Shown here: one piece after another, positions 30,914 through 39,208 of the stretch | Layout of the letters: the number at the start of each line of letters is the position of its first letter | Position numbering within the stretch: the stretch's first letter is position 1 | NCBI GenBank assembly: GCA_964242945.1 | Contig: CAXTCF010000004.1 | Span: 1 to 64,000 of the forward strand | DNA: 64,000 nucleotides | From: Mesorhizobium_B sp964242945 | Lineage (GTDB): Bacteria > Pseudomonadota > Alphaproteobacteria > Rhizobiales > Rhizobiaceae | Direction of reading: 5' to 3' | The notes under the pieces: model-generated | What the model was told of the DNA's origin: nothing | Seen by the model: only the letters and a program-made list of their open reading frames with translations | The model's database searches: none | Position numbers and translations under genes: made by a program

Positions 30914-33441
30914 TAAGTTTTCAGGGAAAGCTGGGGGACGGTCTGCACACGGTGCGGCGGGGCGCGCGGGGCCGGCTGGCGCGGTTCGCTAGCGTTCTCG
31001 GCGGCGTTACGATGCTGACGCCGGTCGCAAGCGCGCAGGAGCCTGGGGGCGCCAGCATCGTCGGGCTCCGCGCACCGGAGATGATCCAGATCGCCATCTT
31101 CGCCGGCGCCATGGGGGCGGCGCTTATCTTCGCGCTGTGGATGATCCGCGAGCGCGGCCAGATCGCGCGGGAAAACGCCGACCTGCGCGACCGCGTGGCC
31201 GACCTGAACGCTGCGCTGTCGCGCAGCGACGCCCTGCTCAACCTGCGCGACCAGCGCGTGATCGTCTGGAGCAGCGGCAACCAGAAGCCTGAACTGGTGG
31301 GTTCGCTCCCGGTGGAAAGCGGCGCGCCGGAGGACCGTGCGGCCTTCCTGGCGCCCGGCCGCTGGCTCAAGCCCCGCTCCGCGGCGCTCCTCGACAATGC
31401 CGTGGCGGCACTGCGCGAGGACGCGCAGAGTTTCGACCTCATCGCGGAAAGCCAGAACAACACGCTGTTCGAGGTGCAGGGCCGCCGCAACGCCGCGCAC
31501 GCGCTGGTCCGCTTTACGGCACTCGGCGAGGTGCAGCGGAACGAGGCGCGGCTGCGTTTGGAAAACGGTCGCATCCTTTCGGACCTGAACTGCGTGCTCG
31601 ACATGCTCAACGCGCTCGACATGCCGGCCTGGCTGCGCGACGAAAACGGGGGTCTGCGCTGGGTCAACAAGGCTTTTGCGCGCGCGGTTGAGGCGCCGAG
31701 CCCCCAGGTGACGGTGGAAGGGGGCAGGGAGTTCCTGAGCACCGCCACGCGCGAGGCGATCGCCCGCGAGCACGCGGGCCGGCCGGTTTTCGCGCAGAAG
31801 GTCTCCACCGTGGTGGAAGGCGACCGCCGCCAGTTCACCGTCACCGACGTGGTCGGGTCGCGCGGCTCGGCCGGCATCGCCGCCGACGAAAGCGCCACCG
31901 AAGCCATCCGCGAGCAGTACGAGAAGGCGGTACGCTCCCACGCCGATACGCTCGACCAGCTGGCCACTGCCGTCGCGATCTTCGACAAGGACACCAAGCT
32001 TCGCTTCTTCAACCAGGCTTTCGTCAAGCTCTGGGACCTCGACCTTCCCTTCCTGCACAGCGCGCCCGACAACGCCCTCCTGCTCGACCGGCTGCGCGCG
32101 CAAGGCAAGATCGCGGAACAGCCGGAATGGCGGCGCTGGAAGGAGAACCTGCTGGAAGCCTACCGCGCGGTGGAAAGCCAGGAACAATGGTGGCACCTGC
32201 CGGACGGGCGCACGCTGCGGGTGATCGCCAACCCGCAGCCGGCAGGCGGCGTCACCTGGGTGTTCGAGAACGTCACGGAGCAGATGGACCTGGAAAGCCG
32301 CTACCAGACGGCGGTGCGCGTGCAGACGGAAACGCTGGACGGCCTCAACGAAGGCGTCGCCGTGTTCGGCCCGGACGGGCGCGCAAAGCTGTTCAACCCG
32401 GCCTTCGGCGCGATGTGGAGCTTAAGCCCCGGCGCGCTTGCGGCGGGCACCCACATCGCCACCCTGAAGAGCCACAGCGACCGCCTCGTGGCAGGCGGCG
32501 CGGAGAAGAGCCCCTGGGCCGGCTTTGTCGCCTCCGTGACCGGCTTCGACGAGGCCCGGCGCGACCGCAGCGGTGAATGCGAACTCTCCAACGGCACGAT
32601 CCTGCGCTACGCCGTGATCCATCTGCCCAACGGGCAGGTGATGATGACCTTCGTGGACGTCACCGACACCGTGCGGGTGAAGCGGGCGCTGACCGAAAAG
32701 AACGAGGCGCTGGAGCGCGCCGACCGGCTCAAGAACGACTTCGTGCAGCACGTCTCCTATGAACTGCGCTCGCCGCTGACCAACATCATCGGCTTCACCG
32801 AGTTGCTGACCCTGCCGGGCGCGGAACCGCTTGGCCCCCAGCAGCGCGAATATGTCGGGCATATCGGCTCGTCGTCGGCCGTGCTGCTCACCATCATCAA
32901 CGACATCCTCGACCTCGCCACGATCGACGCGGGCATCATGGAGCTGGATATCGCGCCCGTCTCGGTGGACGCCACGATCGGGGCCGCGGCCGAGCTTCTG
33001 ACTGAGCGCCTGGCCGAGAACGGCATCACGCTGAAGGTGGACGCAGAGGCCGCGCCGCAAAGTTTCGCGGGCGACGAGACGCGGGTGCGCCAGATCCTCT
33101 ACAACCTTTTGTCCAACGCCGTGAACTACGCGCCGGAAGCCTCGACCGTGACGCTTTCCTGCCGCGCCCTGCCGCACGGCGTGGAGTTCGCCGTCCACGA
33201 CGACGGGCCGGGCATGGCGCCCGATGTGCTGGACACGGTGTTCCGCCGCTTCGAGCCGCGCTCCAACGGCGGGCGCCGCCGCGGGGCGGGCTTAGGCCTT
33301 TCCGTGGTGAAGAGTTTCGTCGAACTGCACGGCGGCACCGTGCGCATCGAGACCGGCGAGGCCAAGGGCACCACGGTGACCTGTTTTTTCCCTGGGCCGG
33401 CCACGCCCTGGCCGGCCAGTTCGCGCGACTTCGCGGGATGA
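30901..33441 (+). CDS. divL: DivL-like atypical histidine kinase (Tyr at the phospho-acceptor site)
   Basis: An 846-residue membrane-anchored PAS/kinase protein. After a signal-like segment and a membrane helix (about 63-85) come several PAS-like domains (about 240-590), a DHp helix and an HATPase domain. In the DHp box HVSYELRSPL, Tyr620 replaces the His of ordinary kinases; the N box (LLSNAVNYAPE), G1 (DDGPGMAP) and G2 (GAGLGLSVV) are kept. Tyr here is the mark of DivL, which acts with DivK/CckA to control CtrA. ATG 30901 lies inside a MITE end; GTG 30952, with GGGGGA upstream, is at least as likely. Agrobacterium divL also sits near ahcY. It overlaps the next gene by four bases. Confidence 0.85.
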   Translation: MKWALSFQGKLGDGLHTVRRGARGRLARFASVLGGVTMLTPVASAQEPGGASIVGLRAPEMIQIAIFAGAMGAALIFALWMIRERGQIARENADLRDRVADLNAALSRSDALLNLRDQRVIVWSSGNQKPELVGSLPVESGAPEDRAAFLAPGRWLKPRSAALLDNAVAALREDAQSFDLIAESQNNTLFEVQGRRNAAHALVRFTALGEVQRNEARLRLENGRILSDLNCVLDMLNALDMPAWLRDENGGLRWVNKAFARAVEAPSPQVTVEGGREFLSTATREAIAREHAGRPVFAQKVSTVVEGDRRQFTVTDVVGSRGSAGIAADESATEAIREQYEKAVRSHADTLDQLATAVAIFDKDTKLRFFNQAFVKLWDLDLPFLHSAPDNALLLDRLRAQGKIAEQPEWRRWKENLLEAYRAVESQEQWWHLPDGRTLRVIANPQPAGGVTWVFENVTEQMDLESRYQTAVRVQTETLDGLNEGVAVFGPDGRAKLFNPAFGAMWSLSPGALAAGTHIATLKSHSDRLVAGGAEKSPWAGFVASVTGFDEARRDRSGECELSNGTILRYAVIHLPNGQVMMTFVDVTDTVRVKRALTEKNEALERADRLKNDFVQHVSYELRSPLTNIIGFTELLTLPGAEPLGPQQREYVGHIGSSSAVLLTIINDILDLATIDAGIMELDIAPVSVDATIGAAAELLTERLAENGITLKVDAEAAPQSFAGDETRVRQILYNLLSNAVNYAPEASTVTLSCRALPHGVEFAVHDDGPGMAPDVLDTVFRRFEPRSNGGRRRGAGLGLSVVKSFVELHGGTVRIETGEAKGTTVTCFFPGPATPWPASSRDFAG

Positions 33442-34970
33442 GTGCTGCCGGCGCTGCATTGCAGGCGGATGCGCTGAGCGTTGTCCTGCCGGACGAGGCG
33501 GCGACGCGGCAACTCGGCGAAGACCTTGCCGCCGTGCTCCGGCCGGGCGATGTTCTGGCGCTCCAGGGCGATCTCGGCGCGGGGAAATCGACCTTGGCCC
33601 GCGCTTTGATCCGCGCGCTGGCGGACGACGCGGGCCTGGAAGTGCCGAGCCCGACTTTCACGCTCGTCCAGACTTACGACACATCCCCGGCGGTCTCCCA
33701 CTTCGACCTCTACCGCTTGGGCGGCGCGGACGAATTGGAGGAACTCGGCTTTGCAGACGCGGCCGCGAGCGGAGCAGTCCTGGTGGAATGGCCGGAAAAG
33801 GCTGGAGACAGGCTGCCGCCAAACGCGCTGACGCTCTTTCTCCAAACCGAAGGCGAGGGGCGGGCCGTCCGAATCGCGGGCGAAGGCAGCATTTTCGATC
33901 GGATACGCCGCTCGATTGCCGCCCGAAACTTTCTGCGCAACGCCGGCTGGGGCGAGGCCGCCCGCCGCAAGCTGACGGGCGACGCTTCGGCGCGCGCCTA
34001 CGAGACCGTATCGCTGGCCGGCGAGGCTCCGCGCCTGCTGATGAACGCCCCGCCGCTGGTGCTCGGTCCGGTCGTCAAGAACGGCAAGGCCTATGCCGAG
34101 ATCGCCCGCTCCGCCCGCTCCGTTCACGCCATCGTCGCGGTGGACGAGGCGCTTGCCGCAGCGGGCTTCGCGGTGCCGGAAATCTTCTCCGCCGATGTCG
34201 AGAACGGCTTCCTGCTGGTCGAGGATCTCGGCCGCGAAGGCATCCTCGACGCCGCGGGCAAGCCGGTTGCGGAACGCTACACGGCCTCGGCGGAACTGCT
34301 GGCCGCGCTGCACCAGCATGCCTGGACGCCTGAGATCGGCACGAGGCAAGGCTTCAACCACACGATTCCGCCCTTCGACCGCGAAGCGCTGCTGATCGAG
34401 GTGGAACTGCTGCTCGAATGGTTTTTTCCCTTCGCCAATGGCGGAGCCAGACCGGACGCCGCCCTGCAAGCCGAGTTCGCGGCGCTCTGGAGCGGCCTGA
34501 TCGACAGGCTGGAAAGAGCCGGGCAAAGCTTGGTGCTGCGCGACTTCCACTCGCCCAACATCATCTGGCGGGAAGACCGGAAAGGCCTTGGCCGGCTTGG
34601 CCTGATCGACTTCCAGGACGCGCTGATCGGCCCTGCCGCCTATGATGTGGCGTCCCTGGCGATGGATGCCCGTGTGACGATCCCGCCTGAATTGGAAGAG
34701 CGCATCGCCGCCGCCTACGAGGCTGCCCGTGCTGGGGAGGCAGGCTTCGAGGCTGAGAAATTCCGCGAGGCCTATGCGATCTGCGCCGCGCAGCGGAACT
34801 CCAAGATCCTTGGCATCTTCGTGCGGCTCAAGGAGCGCGACGGCAAGGACGGCTACATCCGCCACCTGCCCCGCATCCAGGACTATCTCTCCCGCGCCCT
34901 GGCGCACCCCGCCCTGGCAGACCTGCGCGCTTTCTACCGCAAGCACGGCTTTCTCGGAACACGGGCATGA
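33438..34970 (+). CDS. TsaE / AmgK-type phosphotransferase fusion
   Basis: A 510-residue two-domain protein. Residues 1-155 are TsaE, the ATPase of the tRNA t6A-synthesis complex: P-loop GDLGAGKST (44-52), PSPTFTLVQTY, HFDLYRL and VEWPEK. Residues about 170-505 are an aminoglycoside-phosphotransferase-like kinase with catalytic Asp369 in LRDFHSPN and LIDFQDALIGP. The second half resembles AmgK, which phosphorylates MurNAc/GlcNAc at C1 in cell-wall recycling, and the next gene is MurU-like, which supports that reading. The fusion is annotated in other rhizobia. It overlaps divL and murU by four bases each. Confidence 0.85.
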   Translation: MSAAGAALQADALSVVLPDEAATRQLGEDLAAVLRPGDVLALQGDLGAGKSTLARALIRALADDAGLEVPSPTFTLVQTYDTSPAVSHFDLYRLGGADELEELGFADAAASGAVLVEWPEKAGDRLPPNALTLFLQTEGEGRAVRIAGEGSIFDRIRRSIAARNFLRNAGWGEAARRKLTGDASARAYETVSLAGEAPRLLMNAPPLVLGPVVKNGKAYAEIARSARSVHAIVAVDEALAAAGFAVPEIFSADVENGFLLVEDLGREGILDAAGKPVAERYTASAELLAALHQHAWTPEIGTRQGFNHTIPPFDREALLIEVELLLEWFFPFANGGARPDAALQAEFAALWSGLIDRLERAGQSLVLRDFHSPNIIWREDRKGLGRLGLIDFQDALIGPAAYDVASLAMDARVTIPPELEERIAAAYEAARAGEAGFEAEKFREAYAICAAQRNSKILGIFVRLKERDGKDGYIRHLPRIQDYLSRALAHPALADLRAFYRKHGFLGTRA

Positions 34971-35728
34971 ATCGGCAGCACCGAATCACCACGGCGATGG
35001 TGCTCGCCGCCGGCCTCGGTACGCGCATGCGGCCGATCACGGACACGATCCCGAAGCCGCTGGTGGAAGTCGGCGGCAAAACGCTCCTCGACCGGGGCCT
35101 GGATGCTCTCGGCGAAGCCGGGATCGAAACGGCGGTCGTGAACATCCACCATCTCGGCGAGAAGCTGCGGGCACATCTTGCCGCTCGGACAAGCAAGCCG
35201 CACACCGCCATCTCCGACGAAACGGCGCACCTGCTGGATTCGGCGGGCGGCATCGTGCAGGCGCTGTCCTTGCTTGGGGACAAGCCCTTCGTGCTCCTCA
35301 ATGCCGACACATTCTGGATCGACCGGCGCGAAAACAACCTGCTGAAACTGTTCGAGGCCTGGGAGGGGGAAGCCATGGACATCCTGCTCCTGCTTGCCGA
35401 CTCAGGCCATGCCACGGGCCACACCGGCAAGACCGATTTCCTTCTGGGCGCAGACAACAGGCTCGCCCGCGCAAGGCAAGCTCCGGACGGGCTGATCTAT
35501 GCGGGAGCCGCGATCCTTCACCCCCGCATCTTCGCGGACGCGAAGCCGGAGCCGCATTCACTCAACCTTTATTTCGACCGTGCGATCGGGGAAGGTAGGC
35601 TCTTCGGCACGGTGCTGGACGGGCACTGGATCACGGTCGGCACGCCGGATGCCATCGCGCCCGCGGAGGCCGTGGTCGCGCAGGCCCGGAAGGGGCAGGA
35701 GAGCGGCCAAGGGGGCGGAGAGCGTTGA
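34967..35728 (+). CDS. murU: MurU-type N-acetylmuramate-1-phosphate uridylyltransferase
   Basis: A 253-residue sugar-nucleotidyltransferase. The signature MVLAAGLGTRMRPITDTIPKP (given to residue 20: VLAAGLGTRMRPITDTIPKP) and LNADTFW metal-binding motif are clear. Paired with an AmgK-like kinase it would convert MurNAc-1-phosphate to UDP-MurNAc, bypassing de novo synthesis. The pairing is the main reason to choose MurU over other NDP-sugar pyrophosphorylases. Starts in ATGA overlap with the fusion gene and ends in TTGA overlap with addB. Confidence 0.8.
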   Translation: MNRQHRITTAMVLAAGLGTRMRPITDTIPKPLVEVGGKTLLDRGLDALGEAGIETAVVNIHHLGEKLRAHLAARTSKPHTAISDETAHLLDSAGGIVQALSLLGDKPFVLLNADTFWIDRRENNLLKLFEAWEGEAMDILLLLADSGHATGHTGKTDFLLGADNRLARARQAPDGLIYAGAAILHPRIFADAKPEPHSLNLYFDRAIGEGRLFGTVLDGHWITVGTPDAIAPAEAVVAQARKGQESGQGGGER

Positions 35729-38700
35729 AGGCGAGGGGAGCAGCGCTTGGCAACGGGTGCGAGCCGCGCGTCTGGACGGTGCCGCCCGGCGTGCCCTTCC
35801 TGCCGGCGCTGGCCGATGCGCTGATCGAAGGCCGCCTCGTGCCGGGCTTCTCCGCCGGCGAAGGCGACCCGCTGGCGCTCGCCCGCGCGACGATCTTCCT
35901 GCCGACCCGCCGTGCCGCGCGCGAGCTTCGCGCTCTCTTCGCCAACCGGGCCGCCGGCCGCTCCGCGGTTCTGCCGACCGTGCGCGCGCTGGGCGAGTTC
36001 GAGGAAGGCGAAACGGACTGGCAGTTCGGCGGCGCCACGGCCGAATCGCTCGACCTCCTGCCGCCCATGCCCGCTTTTGCCCGCCTGCTCTTGCTGGCCC
36101 CCATGGTGCAGCAGTGGAAGCGTTTTTTGCCCGACCACATCCGCCAAAAATTCCAGGAGGAGGTCGAGGTGCCCGTATCCTCCGCCGATGCCGTATGGCT
36201 GGCGCGCGACCTCGCCCGGCTGATGGACGAGATGGAAGGCGAGGAAACCGGCTGGGACAAGCTTGCCGGCATCGTCGGCGACGACCTATCGGGCTGGTGG
36301 AAGGTCACGCTCGATTTCCTGGCGATCGTCTCGGAAGCCTGGCCGGCGGTGCTGGCCGAAAAAGGCTTCTCCAACCCGGCCGCCCACCGCAACGCGCTGA
36401 TCCGGCTGGAAGCCGAGCGCCTGGCTGCAAACCCGCCCGCAGGCCCGGTGATCGCGGCAGGCTCCACCGGCTCCAACCCCGCCGCGGCGGCCCTGCTCGG
36501 CGTCATCGCCCGCTTGGCCGGCGGCGCCGTGGTCCTGCCCGGCCTGGATCGTGAACTGGACGCCCGCTCCTGGAAGATTCTTAACGACGAGATGCCGGAA
36601 CCGGCAGTCCTCGGTCATCCGCAGTTCGGCCTCGCAAAAATCCTCGGCCGCATGCGTATTTCCAGGGGATCCGTCGATAGTCTCGTCGCGGGCGATCCCG
36701 TCATGGCCGTGCGGGCGCGAGCCGTTGCCGAGGCGCTACGCCCGGCCGGCACGACCGACCTCTGGGCCGAAAAGCGCCGGGGCTTCCGCGAGGATGCACT
36801 GGCGGAAGCTTTCGCCGCCGTGACGCTGCTGGATGCGGCCACCGAGCGCGACGAGGCGCTGGCCATCGCCATCGCGCTCAGGCTGGCCGTCGAGGAAGAT
36901 GGAAAAACGGCAGCGCTCGTCACCGGCGACCGCGACCTTGCCCGCCGCGTTTCGGCCGAGCTTGGCCGCTTCGGCATCCGCGCCGACGATTCCGGCGGCA
37001 CGCCGCTTTCCCGCACCCCGCCCGGCCAGCTGCTCGCTGCCGCATTGCAGACGGCGCTTGCCCCCGGTGACCCGATCGCCATCCTGTCGCTGCTGAAGCA
37101 CCCGCTGCTGCTGCTCGGCCTCGACCGCGCAACCGTGCGCCGCGCGGCGGAGGCGATCGAGCTGGTCGCCTTCCGCGGCGGGGCGGGGCGGCCCGACATC
37201 GCCGACCTCGAAAAGCATTTCGAGCGGCGGCTGGCCGAACTCTCAGGCGAAACCCGCAAGGCGTTCTGGCTGCGCCGCCTTTCCGCCGCCCGCATCGAAA
37301 GCGCGCGCGACGTGCTGGCGCGGCTGACGCAGGCGCTCGGCGTCCTCACCGGCCTGCGCGCGCTCTCGCTGGTGGAGTTTCCCGACGCCGTGCGCGCGAC
37401 AGTGCTGGCCCTGGAAGACCTCGGCCGCGACGCGGATGGCAGTGTCGATGCGCTCTACGGCTCCGATGCCGGCCGCGCCTTTGCCGCCTTCCTTCGCGAG
37501 TTGGTCGATGCCGACGGCCTGTTCGCCACCGAGCCGGCCGAATGGCCCCACATGGTGGAGGCGCTGATCGCCGAAAGCGTGGTGCGCCCCGCGCCGGCTT
37601 CCACCGAGCGGCGCGTCGCCATCTGGGGCCTTCTGGAAGCGCGGCTGCAAAGCGTCGATACGCTGGTGGTCGGCGGCCTCAACGAGGGCACCTGGCCGGC
37701 CAAGGCGCAGGCCGACCGCTTCCTGTCGCGCCTGATGAAGAGCGGCATCGACCTGGAGCCGCCCGAACGGCGCATCGGCTTGGCCGCGCACGACTTCCAG
37801 ATGGCGATGGGCGCGCAAAACCTCGTCCTGGCGCGCTCGGCGCGGGCCGGAGATTCCCCAGCCGTGCCGTCGCGCTGGCTCCAGCGGCTTCTGACTTTTC
37901 TGGGCGAAACCCAGGCTGCCGCGATGCGCGCGCGGGGCGGCGACCTGCTCGCCTGGGCGCGTTTCCTGGACGAAGGTGAGCGCGTGCCCTTCGAAAAGCG
38001 CCCGGAGCCGAAGCCGCCCCTGGAGGCGCGACCTAAAAAATTCTCCGTCACCGAGATCGAAACGCTGCGCCGCGACCCCTACGCGATCTATGCCAAGAAG
38101 GTCTTGCGGCTGGAGCCGGTCGATCCGCTGATCCGCGAGCCCGGCCCGGCCGAGCGCGGCCTGCTGTTCCACACGGTCATGCAGCGCTTCTCCGCCGCCG
38201 GCATCGATCTCGATGGAGCGGACGCGGTGGCGAGCCTGCTTGCCATCGGCCGGCAGGTCTTTGCCGAGGCTGCGCTGCCGGCCGACGTGGAAGCTGTATG
38301 GTGGCCGCGCTTCGAGCACATGGCCGAAGAGATTGTTTTGTGGGAGCGCGAGCGCGCGGTCCACGTCGCGGAGCGCTACCCCGAAGCGGTAGCGCAGCCG
38401 ATCGAAGTCGGCCGCAGCGGCGTGACTTTAAGCGGACGCGCCGACCGCATCGACCTGCTGGCCGGCGGCATGGCCGACATCCTGGACTTCAAGACCGGCA
38501 CCTCGCCGTCCAAGAAACAGGCGCACACGCTGCTTTCGCCGCAGCTCGCGCTGGAAGCCGCCCTGCTCAAGCGCGGCGCCTTCGGCGAGGTAGGATCGCG
38601 CGACCCCGCCGACCTGCTTTTCGTGCGGCTCAAAGCCGACGGCTCGGTGGAACCGGAATCGATCCTGGAGCACAACCGCCAGATACGCGCCGCGCACGAA

Positions 38701-38886
38701 CTGGCGGAAGACGCCTGGGAGCGGCTGGAAGCGCTTTTCCTGCACTATGCCGACCCCCACACCGGCTACAAGTCGCGCGCGCTGCCCTTCAAGGAAGGGG
38801 ATACATCCGGAACCTACGATCACCTGGCGCGCGTGCTGGAATGGTCCGCCGGCGGCGAGGCCGGGCTGGACGGGGAGGAGGGGTGA
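35725..38886 (+). CDS. addB: AddB subunit of the AddAB double-strand-break repair nuclease
   Basis: A 1053-residue helicase-like/nuclease protein that works with AddA to resect broken DNA ends for RecA. The N-terminal helicase-like part has no P-loop (TIFLPTRRAARELRALF replaces it), as in other alphaproteobacterial AddB proteins. The C-terminal RecB-type nuclease core is present: GLLFHTVMQRF and DILDFKTGT (Asp921, Lys923). It starts at TTG 35725, overlapping the murU stop as TTGA. A repeat element separates it from addA. Confidence 0.93.
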   Translation: MKARGAALGNGCEPRVWTVPPGVPFLPALADALIEGRLVPGFSAGEGDPLALARATIFLPTRRAARELRALFANRAAGRSAVLPTVRALGEFEEGETDWQFGGATAESLDLLPPMPAFARLLLLAPMVQQWKRFLPDHIRQKFQEEVEVPVSSADAVWLARDLARLMDEMEGEETGWDKLAGIVGDDLSGWWKVTLDFLAIVSEAWPAVLAEKGFSNPAAHRNALIRLEAERLAANPPAGPVIAAGSTGSNPAAAALLGVIARLAGGAVVLPGLDRELDARSWKILNDEMPEPAVLGHPQFGLAKILGRMRISRGSVDSLVAGDPVMAVRARAVAEALRPAGTTDLWAEKRRGFREDALAEAFAAVTLLDAATERDEALAIAIALRLAVEEDGKTAALVTGDRDLARRVSAELGRFGIRADDSGGTPLSRTPPGQLLAAALQTALAPGDPIAILSLLKHPLLLLGLDRATVRRAAEAIELVAFRGGAGRPDIADLEKHFERRLAELSGETRKAFWLRRLSAARIESARDVLARLTQALGVLTGLRALSLVEFPDAVRATVLALEDLGRDADGSVDALYGSDAGRAFAAFLRELVDADGLFATEPAEWPHMVEALIAESVVRPAPASTERRVAIWGLLEARLQSVDTLVVGGLNEGTWPAKAQADRFLSRLMKSGIDLEPPERRIGLAAHDFQMAMGAQNLVLARSARAGDSPAVPSRWLQRLLTFLGETQAAAMRARGGDLLAWARFLDEGERVPFEKRPEPKPPLEARPKKFSVTEIETLRRDPYAIYAKKVLRLEPVDPLIREPGPAERGLLFHTVMQRFSAAGIDLDGADAVASLLAIGRQVFAEAALPADVEAVWWPRFEHMAEEIVLWERERAVHVAERYPEAVAQPIEVGRSGVTLSGRADRIDLLAGGMADILDFKTGTSPSKKQAHTLLSPQLALEAALLKRGAFGEVGSRDPADLLFVRLKADGSVEPESILEHNRQIRAAHELAEDAWERLEALFLHYADPHTGYKSRALPFKEGDTSGTYDHLARVLEWSAGGEAGLDGEEG

Positions 38887-38917
38887 TGCAGGGCTTCCTC
38901 TTCCCTTTCCCCCTAGC

Positions 38918-39165
38918 TGGAACACCCCTCACTGTCCTGCCGGACCCCGGCCCTCCGCATGGCTCCGGGCGTTCATCGCTCACAGAGCCATCTCAATGGC
39001 TCTGTGTCTGCCTGCGGCAGACCGCTCTTCACCCCACAAGGGGAGAGAGGGGCAGCTTCAACTTTGCCGCTCCTCTGAAGCATCAACGACTGGCGAAAGC
39101 GGAGATGAAGGTCCCGCTCTCCCCTTGTGGAAGAGATGTCCGGCAGGACAGTGAGGGGTGTTCCA
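38918..39165. repeat. Rhizobial intergenic mosaic repeat, copy 3, with nested hairpin
   Basis: Occupies most of the 322-bp addB-addA gap. The outer arms are a perfect 28-bp inverted repeat (38918-38945 and 39138-39165) containing CCCCTCACTGTCCTGCCGGA. Inside is CACAGAGCCAT/ATGGCTCTGTG, a perfect 11-bp stem with a 4-base loop (38981-39006), and ACAAGGGGAGAGAGGGGCAG as in copy 2. The transcript could fold strongly here and weaken read-through from addB into addA. Confidence 0.85.
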
Positions 39166-39208
39166 GCCGGACGCATGGGCTTGAAATCCAAAGTCCTGGG
39201 ACTTTCCT

